From NCBI RefSeq assembly GCF_030766935.1, contig NZ_JASERL010000009.1:186001-250000 (forward strand): a stretch of 64,000 nt of DNA. Reading direction: 5' to 3'. The notes below the pieces were generated by a model, which was given only the letters and a program-made list of their open reading frames with translations, ran no database searches and had not been told where the DNA came from. How positions within the stretch are numbered: position 1 is the stretch's first letter; every line of letters begins with the position of its first letter. The stretch is from Streptomyces sp. KL109B (GTDB lineage Bacteria > Actinomycetota > Actinomycetes > Streptomycetales > Streptomycetaceae). A program made the translations under genes and the position numbers. This document shows, in pieces, positions 51,505 through 59,770 of this stretch.

Positions 51505-52731
51505 TCATGTCTGCAGCGCCCTGAAGTCCCCGAGCCACGCGTAGCCGCGCCCCGCGGAACCGTCCGCCCAGGGCCGCACGGTGTACGGGGCGAAGACGCT
51601 GTTGAGCAGCCAAGGGGGTTGGCCGGGGCCCCACTTGTTCACCATCGCGGAGCCTTGGCGGTAGCCGTAGGTCGCGACGGCGAGGCGGCCCGTGCCGCGG
51701 TAGAGCTCCATCTGGTGGCGCAGGAAGTGCTTGTTGTCCTCGTACCACGGCAACGACGCGAGGAACGCGTTCCACTTCCGCTGCGGGAAGGGCGCGTCGA
51801 TCGCCGCCTGGACGACCTCCCACACCTTCGTACCGGCGGGGAAGCCGTACGCGTCCGTGAACGCGGCCGGGACCGGATCCTCGTTGTGGCGGCCCCAGAG
51901 GTCCACGAGGGAGAACTCCGTGACCAGGAACGTCTGGTCGTCGCGCATCTTCGGCAGGATGTAGTCCAGGAACGGCCGCGCGTCGTCGGCCGCCGGCACG
52001 TGCGGGTGGATGTCGACGCCCTTGATCTCCGGAGTCTCGCGTACGTACCTCATCCAGCGCCGGGCGACCGGGTTGTGGCCCTTGGGCAGGTCGAGCGCGG
52101 TCAGTGAGCCCATGTAGAGGGTGGTGCGGCAGTCCTCGCCGCAGTGTTCGGCGCGGTGGGCGATGGTGCGGCGGGCGGCGGTCTCGTGGAAGACGTTGAG
52201 GGCCTCGGTCTGGTCCACGGGTCGGGTGTCGATGAACGGTTCGTTGCCGACGACCAGGATGTCGACGTGGTCCATCAGCGCGGCGAGGGTCGGTTCGAGG
52301 CGGTCGAGCATGGCCGCCATCTCCGGGCTGCCGGCCGCGGGAAGCCGTGAATCGCGGTAGGGGAACTTGATGCTGCACACGGTGCGGTACCCCTGGGTGC
52401 CGAGTTCCACGATCCGCTGGACGTTGGGGTCCTCGGCGGGATTGCCGGTGTCCTCGTGGTGCACCGGGACGAAGCCGCGGATCCAGGTGGCGCGGCCGAG
52501 TTCGAGCTCACCGACGTCGATGTCGACGATGTTCTCGTTGAAGTTCGCGCCGAGCGCGCCGAACGCGCCGGGGACGGCCCCGCGCGGGGCGGGCCTGGTG
52601 GCGGAGGAGGGAGTGGGTAAGGCGGGCGAGGCGGCCGTCACGGCCAGGGCGGCCGCGGCAGCCCCGGCACCGGCCCCGGTGAGGACGCGGCGTCGGGACA
52701 GTGGGAGGGAGGGGCGCTGGGAGTGGGTCAT
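51505..52731 (-). CDS. Tat-exported glycoside-hydrolase-like TIM-barrel protein
   Basis: 408 residues. SRRRVLTGAGAGAAAAALAV is a twin-arginine signal. The barrel shows pairs of Glu at the expected clan-A places: DILVVGNEPFID (acid/base) and QTFLVTEFSLVDLW (nucleophile). HVPAADDARPFLDYIL and a C-terminal GYAWLGDF are also seen. The specific family and substrate are not recognised. GAAAGGAAACCG precedes the ATG ending at 52731; the longer upstream frame lacks a good start. Confidence 0.65.
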   Translation of the reverse strand: MTHSQRPSLPLSRRRVLTGAGAGAAAAALAVTAASPALPTPSSATRPAPRGAVPGAFGALGANFNENIVDIDVGELELGRATWIRGFVPVHHEDTGNPAEDPNVQRIVELGTQGYRTVCSIKFPYRDSRLPAAGSPEMAAMLDRLEPTLAALMDHVDILVVGNEPFIDTRPVDQTEALNVFHETAARRTIAHRAEHCGEDCRTTLYMGSLTALDLPKGHNPVARRWMRYVRETPEIKGVDIHPHVPAADDARPFLDYILPKMRDDQTFLVTEFSLVDLWGRHNEDPVPAAFTDAYGFPAGTKVWEVVQAAIDAPFPQRKWNAFLASLPWYEDNKHFLRHQMELYRGTGRLAVATYGYRQGSAMVNKWGPGQPPWLLNSVFAPYTVRPWADGSAGRGYAWLGDFRALQT

Positions 52732-52931
52732 CGGTTTCCTTTCGGAAGGGCTGAGGCGTCGGGTCGACGGAGCGGGGGAGTGGGGCGTCCAGTGGCCGAA
52801 CCACCCCGCGCCGCGCGGAATTTGGGCGAACAGCACCGAAGTGCGTGAAGGTACTTCCTTGCGTACCCGCGCACCAAAGGGCATGGGTCACCCGCGTGTC
52901 GCGGCCCCTTCCGTGATCCCCTCGACGGTCC

Positions 52932-53771
52932 TCAGCGGAACGCCGCGATATTGCGGGCCACCCAGTCGGCGAACGGGCGCGGTGCGCGGCCGAGGACCCG
53001 TTCCACGTCCGGGCTGATCCGCAGTTCGGCCGGGTTCGGGGAGCCGATGATGTCCAGGGTGTCGTCAGCCAGTTCCGCTGGTACGAATCGGGCCATGCCG
53101 GCCTTGGCCTCGTCGCGGGTGAGCTCCTGGAAGCGCACCGGCGAGCCGAGTGCGGCGGCGATCGCCTCCGTCTGCTGACGCGGCGTGACGACCTCGGGGC
53201 CGGTCAACTCGTATACGCCGTACGTGTGTTGCTCGCCCAGCAGGCAGGCCGCCGCGACCTCGGCGATGTCCGCCGGGTCGACGACGGGCACCCCGACGTC
53301 ACCGAACGGTGCGGCCGCCACTCCCCGCGCGCGGACGGACTCCGCCCAGGCGAGCGCGTTGGAGGCGAAGCCGCCCGGCCGCAGCAGGGCCCAGTCGAGG
53401 CCGGAGGCCCGTACCGCGTCCTCCAACGCCCGCATGGCGACCCGCGTCGTGCCGAGGGGGCGGGTCGCCACGCCCTGCGAGGACAGCAGGACGACGCGGC
53501 GGACCCCGAGGGTCGCGGCCAGCTCGACGACATCGGCCGGCCTGGCTCCGGGGGCGTGCAGGTCGCCGGAGAGCAGCAGGAACAGCGCCTTCGCCCCGGC
53601 GAGGGCGGGCTCCAGGCTCGACGGCTCACGCAGGTCGGCCGCCACGTGCCGCACCCCGGACGGCACCTCCGTGGCATGCCGCGACACCGCCGTCACCTGC
53701 TCGCCCGCCTCGGCCAGTGCCCGCGTCAGCGGACGGCCTACGTTTCCGGTCGCTCCGGTCACCACGATCAT
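52932..53771 (-). CDS. NAD(P)H-binding NmrA/SDR-like protein
   Basis: 279 residues beginning MIVVTGATGNVGRPLTRALA, the Rossmann motif of the atypical SDR a5 group (QOR2/NmrA type). VVLLSSQGVATRPLG and DWALLRPGGFASNALAWAES are typical. It probably acts as an NAD(P)H-dependent quinone or aldehyde reductase. GGGGAG precedes the ATG ending at 53771. Divergent from an HxlR regulator, the usual arrangement for QorR/HxlR-controlled reductases. Confidence 0.87.
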   Translation of the reverse strand: MIVVTGATGNVGRPLTRALAEAGEQVTAVSRHATEVPSGVRHVAADLREPSSLEPALAGAKALFLLLSGDLHAPGARPADVVELAATLGVRRVVLLSSQGVATRPLGTTRVAMRALEDAVRASGLDWALLRPGGFASNALAWAESVRARGVAAAPFGDVGVPVVDPADIAEVAAACLLGEQHTYGVYELTGPEVVTPRQQTEAIAAALGSPVRFQELTRDEAKAGMARFVPAELADDTLDIIGSPNPAELRISPDVERVLGRAPRPFADWVARNIAAFR

Positions 53772-53837
53772 GGTCAACTCCCCGTCTGGAACGTCGTATT
53801 GGGTATCCGCGGTGACGCTAGGAGTCCGGCTCGCGAG

Positions 53838-53860
53838 TCGTAAGTACGTACCTGGAGGTA
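53838..53860. promoter_or_regulatory. HxlR operator candidate between the NAD(P)-binding gene and hxlR
   Basis: The palindrome GTACGTAC (53844-53851) is embedded in AAGTACGTACCT, and a further GGTAAG half-site faces GTAAG 5' of it. It is 10-30 bases before the HxlR start and 65-90 from the divergent gene. Sites of this GTAC type are reported for HxlR/QorR-like proteins, as far as I recall. Confidence 0.4.
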
Positions 53861-53870
53861 AGCTCAAGTC

Positions 53871-54239
53871 ATGGGGGAAGGTGCGCAGTTGGCGCGGGTC
53901 GAGGCCGGTGGGCGGAGTGACGCGAGTCACGAGGACTGTCCGGCGCGCGAGGTTCTCAACCATGTGACGAGCAGATGGGGCGTGTGGGTGCTGATCGCCC
54001 TGCGCGACGCCGACTTGAGGTACTACGAACTTCGCCGGAGCCTCCAGGGCGTCAGCGAGAAGATGCTCGCCCAGACGCTGCGCGCGCTGGTGCACGACGG
54101 CCTCGTCCGGCGCGAGGTCGAGCCCACGACGCCGCCGCAGGTCACCTATGGGATCACGACGTTCGGGACGGAAGTCGTCGAGTCGCTCGAGGAGTTGTTC
54201 CAGCGGATCGGCCGAGGCCCTGGCGCTGCGGCGAACTGA
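53871..54239 (+). CDS. HxlR-family transcriptional regulator (second copy)
   Basis: 122 residues. ECP-like start ASHEDCPAREVLNHVTSRWG has the N-terminal Cys found in redox-responsive HxlR/QorR proteins. SLQGVSEKMLAQTLRALVHD and LVRREVEPTTPPQVTYGIT are the family signatures. It likely represses the divergent NAD(P)H-binding reductase gene until oxidised at the Cys; that mode is inferred from the family. Confidence 0.9.
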   Translation: MGEGAQLARVEAGGRSDASHEDCPAREVLNHVTSRWGVWVLIALRDADLRYYELRRSLQGVSEKMLAQTLRALVHDGLVRREVEPTTPPQVTYGITTFGTEVVESLEELFQRIGRGPGAAAN

Positions 54240-54247
54240 ACACCGCT

Positions 54248-54853
54248 TCAGGTTGCCCGCGCCGAAAGGGCCGGTGCCAGCCAGCGGCCCAGGAAGGCGC
54301 GCAGCCGGGCCTCGTCCTGGGGAGGCTCGCCGGGGTGCTGAAGGAGCGAGGTGAGCAGGCGCATGATCATTTCCGCGAGGCCGTCGAGGTCCGCGTCGTC
54401 GACACCCGCGGCGGCCCAGTCGACGGGGAAGCGCCGCAGCATCTTGGCGCCGTAGCCGATGGTGTCACTCGTCGTGGCTCCGCGGCCGAAGGCGTTGGTG
54501 TCTCCGAGTTGCAGCAGCAGGCTGAGCCGTGGCTCGGTGGGGATGGTGCGTACGCAGAAGACCATGCCCTCGACGACGGCTTCGGCCGGGTCGGTGATGC
54601 CTTGCAGGTGCGCGATCATCAGGTCGACGAACGACTCGGCGCCCTGGGCCGCCACCTCGGCGACGATGTCCCCAAGCCGCCCGAAGTGCCGGTACACGGT
54701 CTGGCGGGTGACGCCGAGTTCCCCGGCGACGTCGGACAGGGTCGTCTTCGTGACGCCGTGCCGGTCGACACAGCGGGCGGTCGCGTCGATGATCCGCTGC
54801 CGTGCCTCCGCGTCCGATGCGGGAGGCCGTCCTCCCCAGCCGTGGTGCCCCAT
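54248..54853 (-). CDS. TetR/AcrR-family regulator
   Basis: 201 residues; helix-turn-helix VTKTTLSDVAGELGVTRQTV followed by YRHFGRLGDIV. The C-terminal domain is the type common in regulators of lipid or terpenoid oxidases. It starts four bases after the membrane-protein gene and is the last gene of the FAD oxidoreductase - membrane protein - TetR operon. It probably binds the inverted repeat at 57608-57634 to control its own operon. Confidence 0.88.
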   Translation of the reverse strand: MGHHGWGGRPPASDAEARQRIIDATARCVDRHGVTKTTLSDVAGELGVTRQTVYRHFGRLGDIVAEVAAQGAESFVDLMIAHLQGITDPAEAVVEGMVFCVRTIPTEPRLSLLLQLGDTNAFGRGATTSDTIGYGAKMLRRFPVDWAAAGVDDADLDGLAEMIMRLLTSLLQHPGEPPQDEARLRAFLGRWLAPALSARAT

Positions 54854-54857
54854 GTCC

Positions 54858-56003
54858 TCAGGATCGCACAGGCTCCTCGGCTCGTTGGGGTGTGGTGGTC
54901 GTGCTGAGCACCGCCACGACCAGGCCGGTCGCGGCGAGGGCACACAGCGCGGCGTACCAGAGGCTGCCGACCGGTGTGCCCTGCTCGGTGACACCGCCGG
55001 ACGCGTCGACGTACGCGGGCAGCGCGACCAGCCAGAGCGCGACATGGACGACGAGGTACAGCGCCGGATAGGTGCGGGCGAACCCCGGCGACGCCACCGC
55101 CGGCTCCTGATGTGTCCGGCGCGTGCGCCACGCGTCCGTGAAGAGGTAGAGGCCGACGATCCACACCACGGCGATCTCTACGCCGAGTATGGCCCGCTGG
55201 ACGCCGAGTCGGTCGCCACCCGCGAAGAGGTTGCTGGGGATACCGGCGATGCCCATCGCCAGCGGTGTCAGGACACCGGCCGCCACCGTGCGCAGGCCGA
55301 CCTGACGACCCGTGAGCGCGGCACGGCCGTCCTTAGGGCCGACGAACCGTACGACGAGGTAGGTCATCGCGCCGAAGGACACCGACGCGAACAGGAACAT
55401 GCTGTTCATCGGGACGGAGGCGAGCGCGGGCTCGTTGATCGTCTTGTTGCCGGGGTTCCAGGCCCACCACTTCAGTTGCGGCCCGAGCTGATCGAAGATC
55501 TCGTAGAAGACCTGGCAGACGAACGCGACGGCCAGTGACCCGGCCAGCGGACCGGACAGCCTGCCGCGCCGGGCGAACACGCCCAGGGCGCGGACCAGTT
55601 CGTAGGCGAGCTGCGAAAGCGCCGGGTAGAACGCCACGATGTAGAGCGGCAGCCGGTCGTACATGAACTGCACCGTGAACACGTTGTGGGAGAAGATGAA
55701 CCCGACGTGCTCCTGAAGCCCGAACCAGCTCGGGAAGTAGAGCGGCGGCTCGATCACCGCCAGGTAGACGACCGAGGCGAACCACAGCGAGATGTTGACC
55801 GGGTCGCCGTCGCGGCGCCACCGCCGCCACGCGTGGACGAAGGCGAACACCGCGCCGCCGACGACGAGGAGTTCGAGGAACGGCATGGTGCCGCTCTCCA
55901 GGCCGAACGGGTTGCGGAAGTCCACGACGGGAGCCGCGTCATGGCAGGAGAAGCCGAGCCGTTCCGCGAGGCGCTCGGCGGCGGAGTCGCATGAATAGGT
56001 CAT
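54858..56003 (-). CDS. multi-pass membrane protein of unknown function
   Basis: 381 residues with about nine hydrophobic helices, starting after a 35-residue cytoplasmic segment containing two Cys (SCDS, FSCHD). FSHNVFTVQFMYDRLPLYIV and LKWWAWNPGNKTINEPALAS are distinctive polar-aromatic stretches between helices. I do not recognise a named family. It lies between an FAD oxidoreductase and a TetR regulator in one operon, so it may be a membrane enzyme or partner handling the same hydrophobic substrate. Confidence 0.75.
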   Translation of the reverse strand: MTYSCDSAAERLAERLGFSCHDAAPVVDFRNPFGLESGTMPFLELLVVGGAVFAFVHAWRRWRRDGDPVNISLWFASVVYLAVIEPPLYFPSWFGLQEHVGFIFSHNVFTVQFMYDRLPLYIVAFYPALSQLAYELVRALGVFARRGRLSGPLAGSLAVAFVCQVFYEIFDQLGPQLKWWAWNPGNKTINEPALASVPMNSMFLFASVSFGAMTYLVVRFVGPKDGRAALTGRQVGLRTVAAGVLTPLAMGIAGIPSNLFAGGDRLGVQRAILGVEIAVVWIVGLYLFTDAWRTRRTHQEPAVASPGFARTYPALYLVVHVALWLVALPAYVDASGGVTEQGTPVGSLWYAALCALAATGLVVAVLSTTTTPQRAEEPVRS

Positions 56004-56048
56004 TCGTCACTCACTCCTGCGGTCGGTCGGCCGGTGTGGTGGCCCGGT

Positions 56049-57596
56049 TCAGTCGTTGACGAGGTCGGTCTTGGTGGCGGGGGAGTGGGTGTCGTAGGTG
56101 TGGAGGTTGGCCCGCGTGACGTGGGTGAAGTCGGTGCCGGGCGGGTCCTGTTGGTCGTCGAAGCCGTGCGGGACGACCGTGCGGCCGAACAGTTCGCGCA
56201 GCTTGTAGCGCGCGATGCGGAGCCAGAACCGCGGGTCGGTGGCCATCTCGCGCAGTGACTTGTCGAGGTTGAAGACCTGGGTGAACGTCCGGTCCACGTA
56301 CTCGTCCTCGCGGCTCGTGGCGGTGATGGCGTTGAAGACGGGCCAGCTCATGCGCGCGGCGATCCTGCGGCGCCAGGCGGGCACGACCTCGGTCCCGGTC
56401 GCGAAGTCGTAGGCCTGGTCACGGGCCATCGCGAGCATCCACGGCACGTCGAGCGACGCCTTCTGCCGCGTGAGGAACTCGCGGAAGAAGGCGGCGTCGA
56501 GAGTGTCACGCGCGCGCAGCAGCTCGGCGAGGATGAGCGCGGAGCGGGAGGCCGAGCTCATGCCCTGGGCGTAGAACGGGTTGAACGCGCAGATGGAGTC
56601 ACCGATGCTCACCAGGCCGAGGGGCGGCCGGTCGAGCAGGTCGAAGCGGCGCCACTTGTTGCCGGTCGAGCGGGTGAGGTGCACCTCGGACGTGGGCGTG
56701 CAGTCGTGCATCGCCCGGCCGAAGGACGCCGCGCGCACCCGGTCCGCCGCGGCCTCGAAGGTGTCCACCTCGCGGGGCATCTTGAGCCCCCACGCTCCCA
56801 TGCACACGATGGCCCGATCGCCCTCGATCGGGAAGAAGTTGCTGAGGAACTCGTGCTCCTCGGGATGGTCGCCGGTGTCCTGGGTCGGGGTGACGACGAG
56901 GTGCTTCCACCACCACGACGCGGGACGCCGGTCGGCGGGCGGCAGGTCGTACCACCGGGAGGTGTAGGTGACCTTGGCGTCCAGGGTCTTCTCCTCGGCC
57001 GCCGACCACCCAGCCCCGGCCAGCCAGTCCGCCACGGAGGAGCCGCGCCCCAGCGCGTCGACGACCAGGTCGGCGGCGATCGAACTCGATCCCGAGCCCG
57101 AGCCCGAGTCTTCGGCACTCGTACGGAAGTCAACTCCCTCTACGCGCCCGGTCGTTGTCCCGCCGCCGCTGGTACGCAGCCCGGTCACCGTCACGCCCTC
57201 CCGGATCTCGATGGCCGGGAGTTCGCGGACCTTGTCGCGCAGGACCCGCTCGATGAGCACGCGAGAGCTGTACACCATCGTCATCGAACTGGACTTGCGC
57301 GCGGCCCAGCCGTCGTTCTCGCAGTACGCCGCGTCCAGCGACGGCATCAGGAGCATCCCGCCCGCGGCGATCAGCGCCTCCTCGAACCCGGGGAAGATCT
57401 CGCCGATCGCGCGGCGCCCGGAGTTGAGCAGGAAGTGCGGGTGCTTGCTCTGCGGTACGCCGCGTCGGTGCTCGGCGTCCGGCGGGAGCTGGTCCCGTTC
57501 CAGGACGATCACCTTGTCGAAGTGGCGCGCGAGCACCCCCGCGGCGCACAGCCCCGCGACGCTGCCGCCGAGCACCACGGCCGTCTTTCCCCGCAT
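56049..57596 (-). CDS. FAD-dependent oxidoreductase/monooxygenase-like protein
   Basis: 515 residues. TAVVLGGSVAGLCAAGVLAR is the dinucleotide-binding motif; GVPQSKHPHFLLNSGRRAI and SIGDSICAFNPFYAQGMSSA (the GD motif that binds the FAD ribityl chain) are typical of a branch of the PHBH-like flavoproteins in Actinobacteria. A Ser/Gly repeat (EDSGSGSGSSS) interrupts the middle. The ATG ending at 57596 has GGAGGGATC directly upstream; the ATG at 57611 is less likely. First gene of the operon that ends with TetR. Substrate unknown, probably hydrophobic. Confidence 0.82.
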   Translation of the reverse strand: MRGKTAVVLGGSVAGLCAAGVLARHFDKVIVLERDQLPPDAEHRRGVPQSKHPHFLLNSGRRAIGEIFPGFEEALIAAGGMLLMPSLDAAYCENDGWAARKSSSMTMVYSSRVLIERVLRDKVRELPAIEIREGVTVTGLRTSGGGTTTGRVEGVDFRTSAEDSGSGSGSSSIAADLVVDALGRGSSVADWLAGAGWSAAEEKTLDAKVTYTSRWYDLPPADRRPASWWWKHLVVTPTQDTGDHPEEHEFLSNFFPIEGDRAIVCMGAWGLKMPREVDTFEAAADRVRAASFGRAMHDCTPTSEVHLTRSTGNKWRRFDLLDRPPLGLVSIGDSICAFNPFYAQGMSSASRSALILAELLRARDTLDAAFFREFLTRQKASLDVPWMLAMARDQAYDFATGTEVVPAWRRRIAARMSWPVFNAITATSREDEYVDRTFTQVFNLDKSLREMATDPRFWLRIARYKLRELFGRTVVPHGFDDQQDPPGTDFTHVTRANLHTYDTHSPATKTDLVND

Positions 57597-57607
57597 GATC
57601 CCTCCAT

Positions 57608-57634
57608 TCATACACGTGGTGACTGAATGTATGA
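57608..57634. promoter_or_regulatory. TetR-type operator at the head of the FAD oxidoreductase operon
   Basis: TCATACA at 57608-57614 faces TGTATGA at 57628-57634, and a nested ATTCA/TGAAT pair lies inside. The site ends about 12 bases from the ATG at 57596, so a bound repressor would cover the promoter or ribosome-binding site. The TetR encoded last in this operon is the natural candidate. Confidence 0.6.
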
Positions 57635-57753
57635 TCGATGGGAGGGGAAGCTAACAGGCGCGGCTCGAAGGTGCCAGCCTTACGCGGGGACTTTCGGGTG
57701 TGCGCGCGGATGCGGATGCGGATTCGGATGCGGATGCGGGCCGGGCGCGGGCG

Positions 57754-58884
57754 TCACACCCCGCCCCACACCTCTTCCGCCGTCTCCACGATGAGGCGCA
57801 GCTTGGCCAACTGGTCATCGGCGGTAAGCCTGTTGCCCTCGACGGTGGAGGAGAAGCCGCACTGCGGGGACAGGGACAGCTGGTCGATGTCGATGTAGCG
57901 GGAGGCCTCCTCGATGCGCCGCTTGAGGGTGTCCTTGTCCTCCAACTGAGGCCGCTTGGTGGTGACGAGGCCGAGAACGACCTGCTTGCCCTTGGGGACG
58001 TAGCGCAGCGGTTCGAAGCCGCCGGAGCGCTCGTCGTCGTACTCCAGGAAGAAGCCGTCGACGTCGAGGCCGCCGAAGACGGCCTCGGCGATGAAGTCGT
58101 AGCTGCCCGAAGCGGCCCAGGAGGAGGCGAAGTTGCCGCGGCACATGTGCGTGGTGACACGCAGGTCGCCGGGGCGGCCGGCGAGCGCCCGGTTGATGTT
58201 CGCGATGTACGTCTCGTGCTGGTGCTCCGCGTCGCCGCCGATGGACGCGACGTAGGAACGCTGCTCGGGGTCGTTCAGGTACGCGAGCGAGGTGTCGTCC
58301 AACTGGAGGTACCGGCAGCCGAGTTCGTGCACGCCGCGGATCTGGGCCGCGTAGGCGTCGGTGAGGTCGGACCAGAAGGCGTCGAGGTCGGGGTAGACGG
58401 CCGGGTCGATCGCGGCGCGGCCGCCGCGGTAGTGGACCATGCTCGGCGAGGGGATGGTCAGCTTCGGGGTGACACCCTCGGCGACGGTGTCGCGCAGGAA
58501 GGCGAAGGCGTCCGCGAAGATGGTGTGTTCCAGTGTCACCTTGCCGTCGATGCGCGCGGAGGGCGGCGCGAACTCGATGTCGCCGTCCTCGTTGTGGAAG
58601 CGCACGTGCAGCGACTCGTCCTCGACGCGCCGCACGCCGCCCAGGGCGTAGATGAAGTCCATGTGCCACGACGCGCGGCGGAACTCGCCGTCGGTGGCGC
58701 TGCGCAGCCCCGCCTCCTTCTGCGTCGCGACCACGTCACGTACCGCCGTGTCCTCGGCGGCGGCGAGCGCGGCATCGTCGATCTTCCCGGCGGCGTGCTG
58801 TTCGCGGGCCCGCAGGAGCGCGGGCGGGCGCAGCAGGCTGCCGACGTGGTCGGCGCGGAACGGGGGCTGGGTGGTGGCGGCCAT
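57754..58884 (-). CDS. cobalamin-independent methionine synthase C-terminal-like protein (MetE/YxjG type)
   Basis: 376 residues, a single MetE C-terminal barrel: PFRADHVGSLLRPPALLRAR, YLQLDDTSLAYL, THMCRGN (His and Cys zinc ligands) and LSLSPQCGFSSTVEGN (third zinc ligand Cys). Such stand-alone proteins transfer a methyl group to a thiol but the donor is not always folate. The ATG ends at 58884. It lacks the N-terminal MetE half, like Bacillus YxjG/YxjH. No metabolic partner nearby. Confidence 0.88.
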   Translation of the reverse strand: MAATTQPPFRADHVGSLLRPPALLRAREQHAAGKIDDAALAAAEDTAVRDVVATQKEAGLRSATDGEFRRASWHMDFIYALGGVRRVEDESLHVRFHNEDGDIEFAPPSARIDGKVTLEHTIFADAFAFLRDTVAEGVTPKLTIPSPSMVHYRGGRAAIDPAVYPDLDAFWSDLTDAYAAQIRGVHELGCRYLQLDDTSLAYLNDPEQRSYVASIGGDAEHQHETYIANINRALAGRPGDLRVTTHMCRGNFASSWAASGSYDFIAEAVFGGLDVDGFFLEYDDERSGGFEPLRYVPKGKQVVLGLVTTKRPQLEDKDTLKRRIEEASRYIDIDQLSLSPQCGFSSTVEGNRLTADDQLAKLRLIVETAEEVWGGV

Positions 58885-58900
58885 GGCGGGGTCCTTTCCT

Positions 58901-58932
58901 CGGTTCTTCGACTCTTCGGTTCTTCGACTCTT
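58901..58932 (+). repeat. 16-base tandem duplication upstream of the MetE-like gene
   Basis: CGGTTCTTCGACTCTT occurs twice back to back (58901-58916, 58917-58932), 17-48 bases upstream of the MetE-like start, so the promoter or leader is duplicated. Confidence 0.75.
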
Positions 58933-59095
58933 CGGCACCTCGGTGGTGGCCACCACCCTCACCCGAATCGGTGCGTCACTGGAAGACCGAACGGAAGCTT
59001 CTTCTGCTCCCCCTGCTCACAGGCCGTTTCGGCCCTCCGTAGAATGCGCGTTCGCGGCTCGGCCCATCTCCCGGGCGGGGCGGGATGAGGGAGTG

Positions 59096-59626
59096 ATGAG
59101 CGAACCCGGGGCGGGGCGCCAGGACGCCGTGGCCGCCATGCTGGAGCAGTGGCAACGCGAGTTCCCCGAGGTGGATGCCACCGCGTTGGGGGTGTTCGGG
59201 CGGCTGCATCGCAGTTTCAACCGCTATCAGGCCCAGTTGAACGCGTTCTTCGAGGCCTACGACCTCACCGTTCCGGCCTTCGGGGTGCTGGCCGCGCTGC
59301 GGCGGGCCGGTGCCCCCTACCGGCGAACCGTCAGTGAACTGGCCGACGCCAACCTGCTGACCAGCGGCGGCATCACGCAGCGGGTGGACAAGCTGGAGGC
59401 CGCCGGGCTCGCGCTGCGCGTGCGGGACCCGGACGACCGCAGGATCGTACACATCCAACTCACCGACCGGGGGCTGGCGCTCGCCGAGGAGATCATCGGC
59501 GCCCACTTCGCCCACGAGGCGGACATGCTCGCCGACCTCTCGGACTCCGAACGTATGCAGCTCGGGGGCCTGTTGAGCCGGCTTGAGCGTTCCCTGGACC
59601 GGGCGGCGGAGCGGCGCGGCATCTGA
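59096..59626 (+). CDS. MarR-family transcriptional regulator
   Basis: 176 residues. The winged helix is YRRTVSELADANLLTSGGIT followed by QRVDKLEAAGLALRVRDPDD and RRIVHIQLTDRG, the MarR wing signature. ATG 59096 follows GAGGGAG. It heads a rightward locus for an aromatic compound, and inverted repeats of TTAGCGCTAA type lie between it and the MFS gene. Likely released by an aromatic acid ligand; NicR, a MarR regulator of nicotinate genes, is a functional analogue. Confidence 0.9.
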   Translation: MSEPGAGRQDAVAAMLEQWQREFPEVDATALGVFGRLHRSFNRYQAQLNAFFEAYDLTVPAFGVLAALRRAGAPYRRTVSELADANLLTSGGITQRVDKLEAAGLALRVRDPDDRRIVHIQLTDRGLALAEEIIGAHFAHEADMLADLSDSERMQLGGLLSRLERSLDRAAERRGI

Positions 59627-59703
59627 GGGCACAACACATGTGAAGCGGTCGCGATCTCTTGGCACGAAGGGGTTGTGGCCGCTTCTTGCGGCCTGCTAGA
59701 AAT

Positions 59704-59730
59704 CTTAGCGCTCAAACATTTAGCGCTAAG
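59704..59730. promoter_or_regulatory. MarR operator pair before the aromatic-acid transporter
   Basis: CTTAGCGCT (59704-59712) and AGCGCTAAG (59722-59730) form a 9-base inverted repeat. The right half is itself within the perfect palindrome TTAGCGCTAA (59720-59729), and the left half is an imperfect copy of it. The AT-rich element stands out in a GC-rich gap and is 40 bases before the MFS start, a good position for repression by the MarR protein encoded just upstream. Confidence 0.7.
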
Positions 59731-59770
59731 TCATATCCGTCAGGGCCGCCAGGGCCCGCAGGAGGGCCGA

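Noticed and set aside
27130..53771. Treating the two NmrA-like genes as a recent duplication
   Set aside because: They share only the Rossmann start; the rest of the sequence and the regulators beside them (TetR and HxlR) differ.
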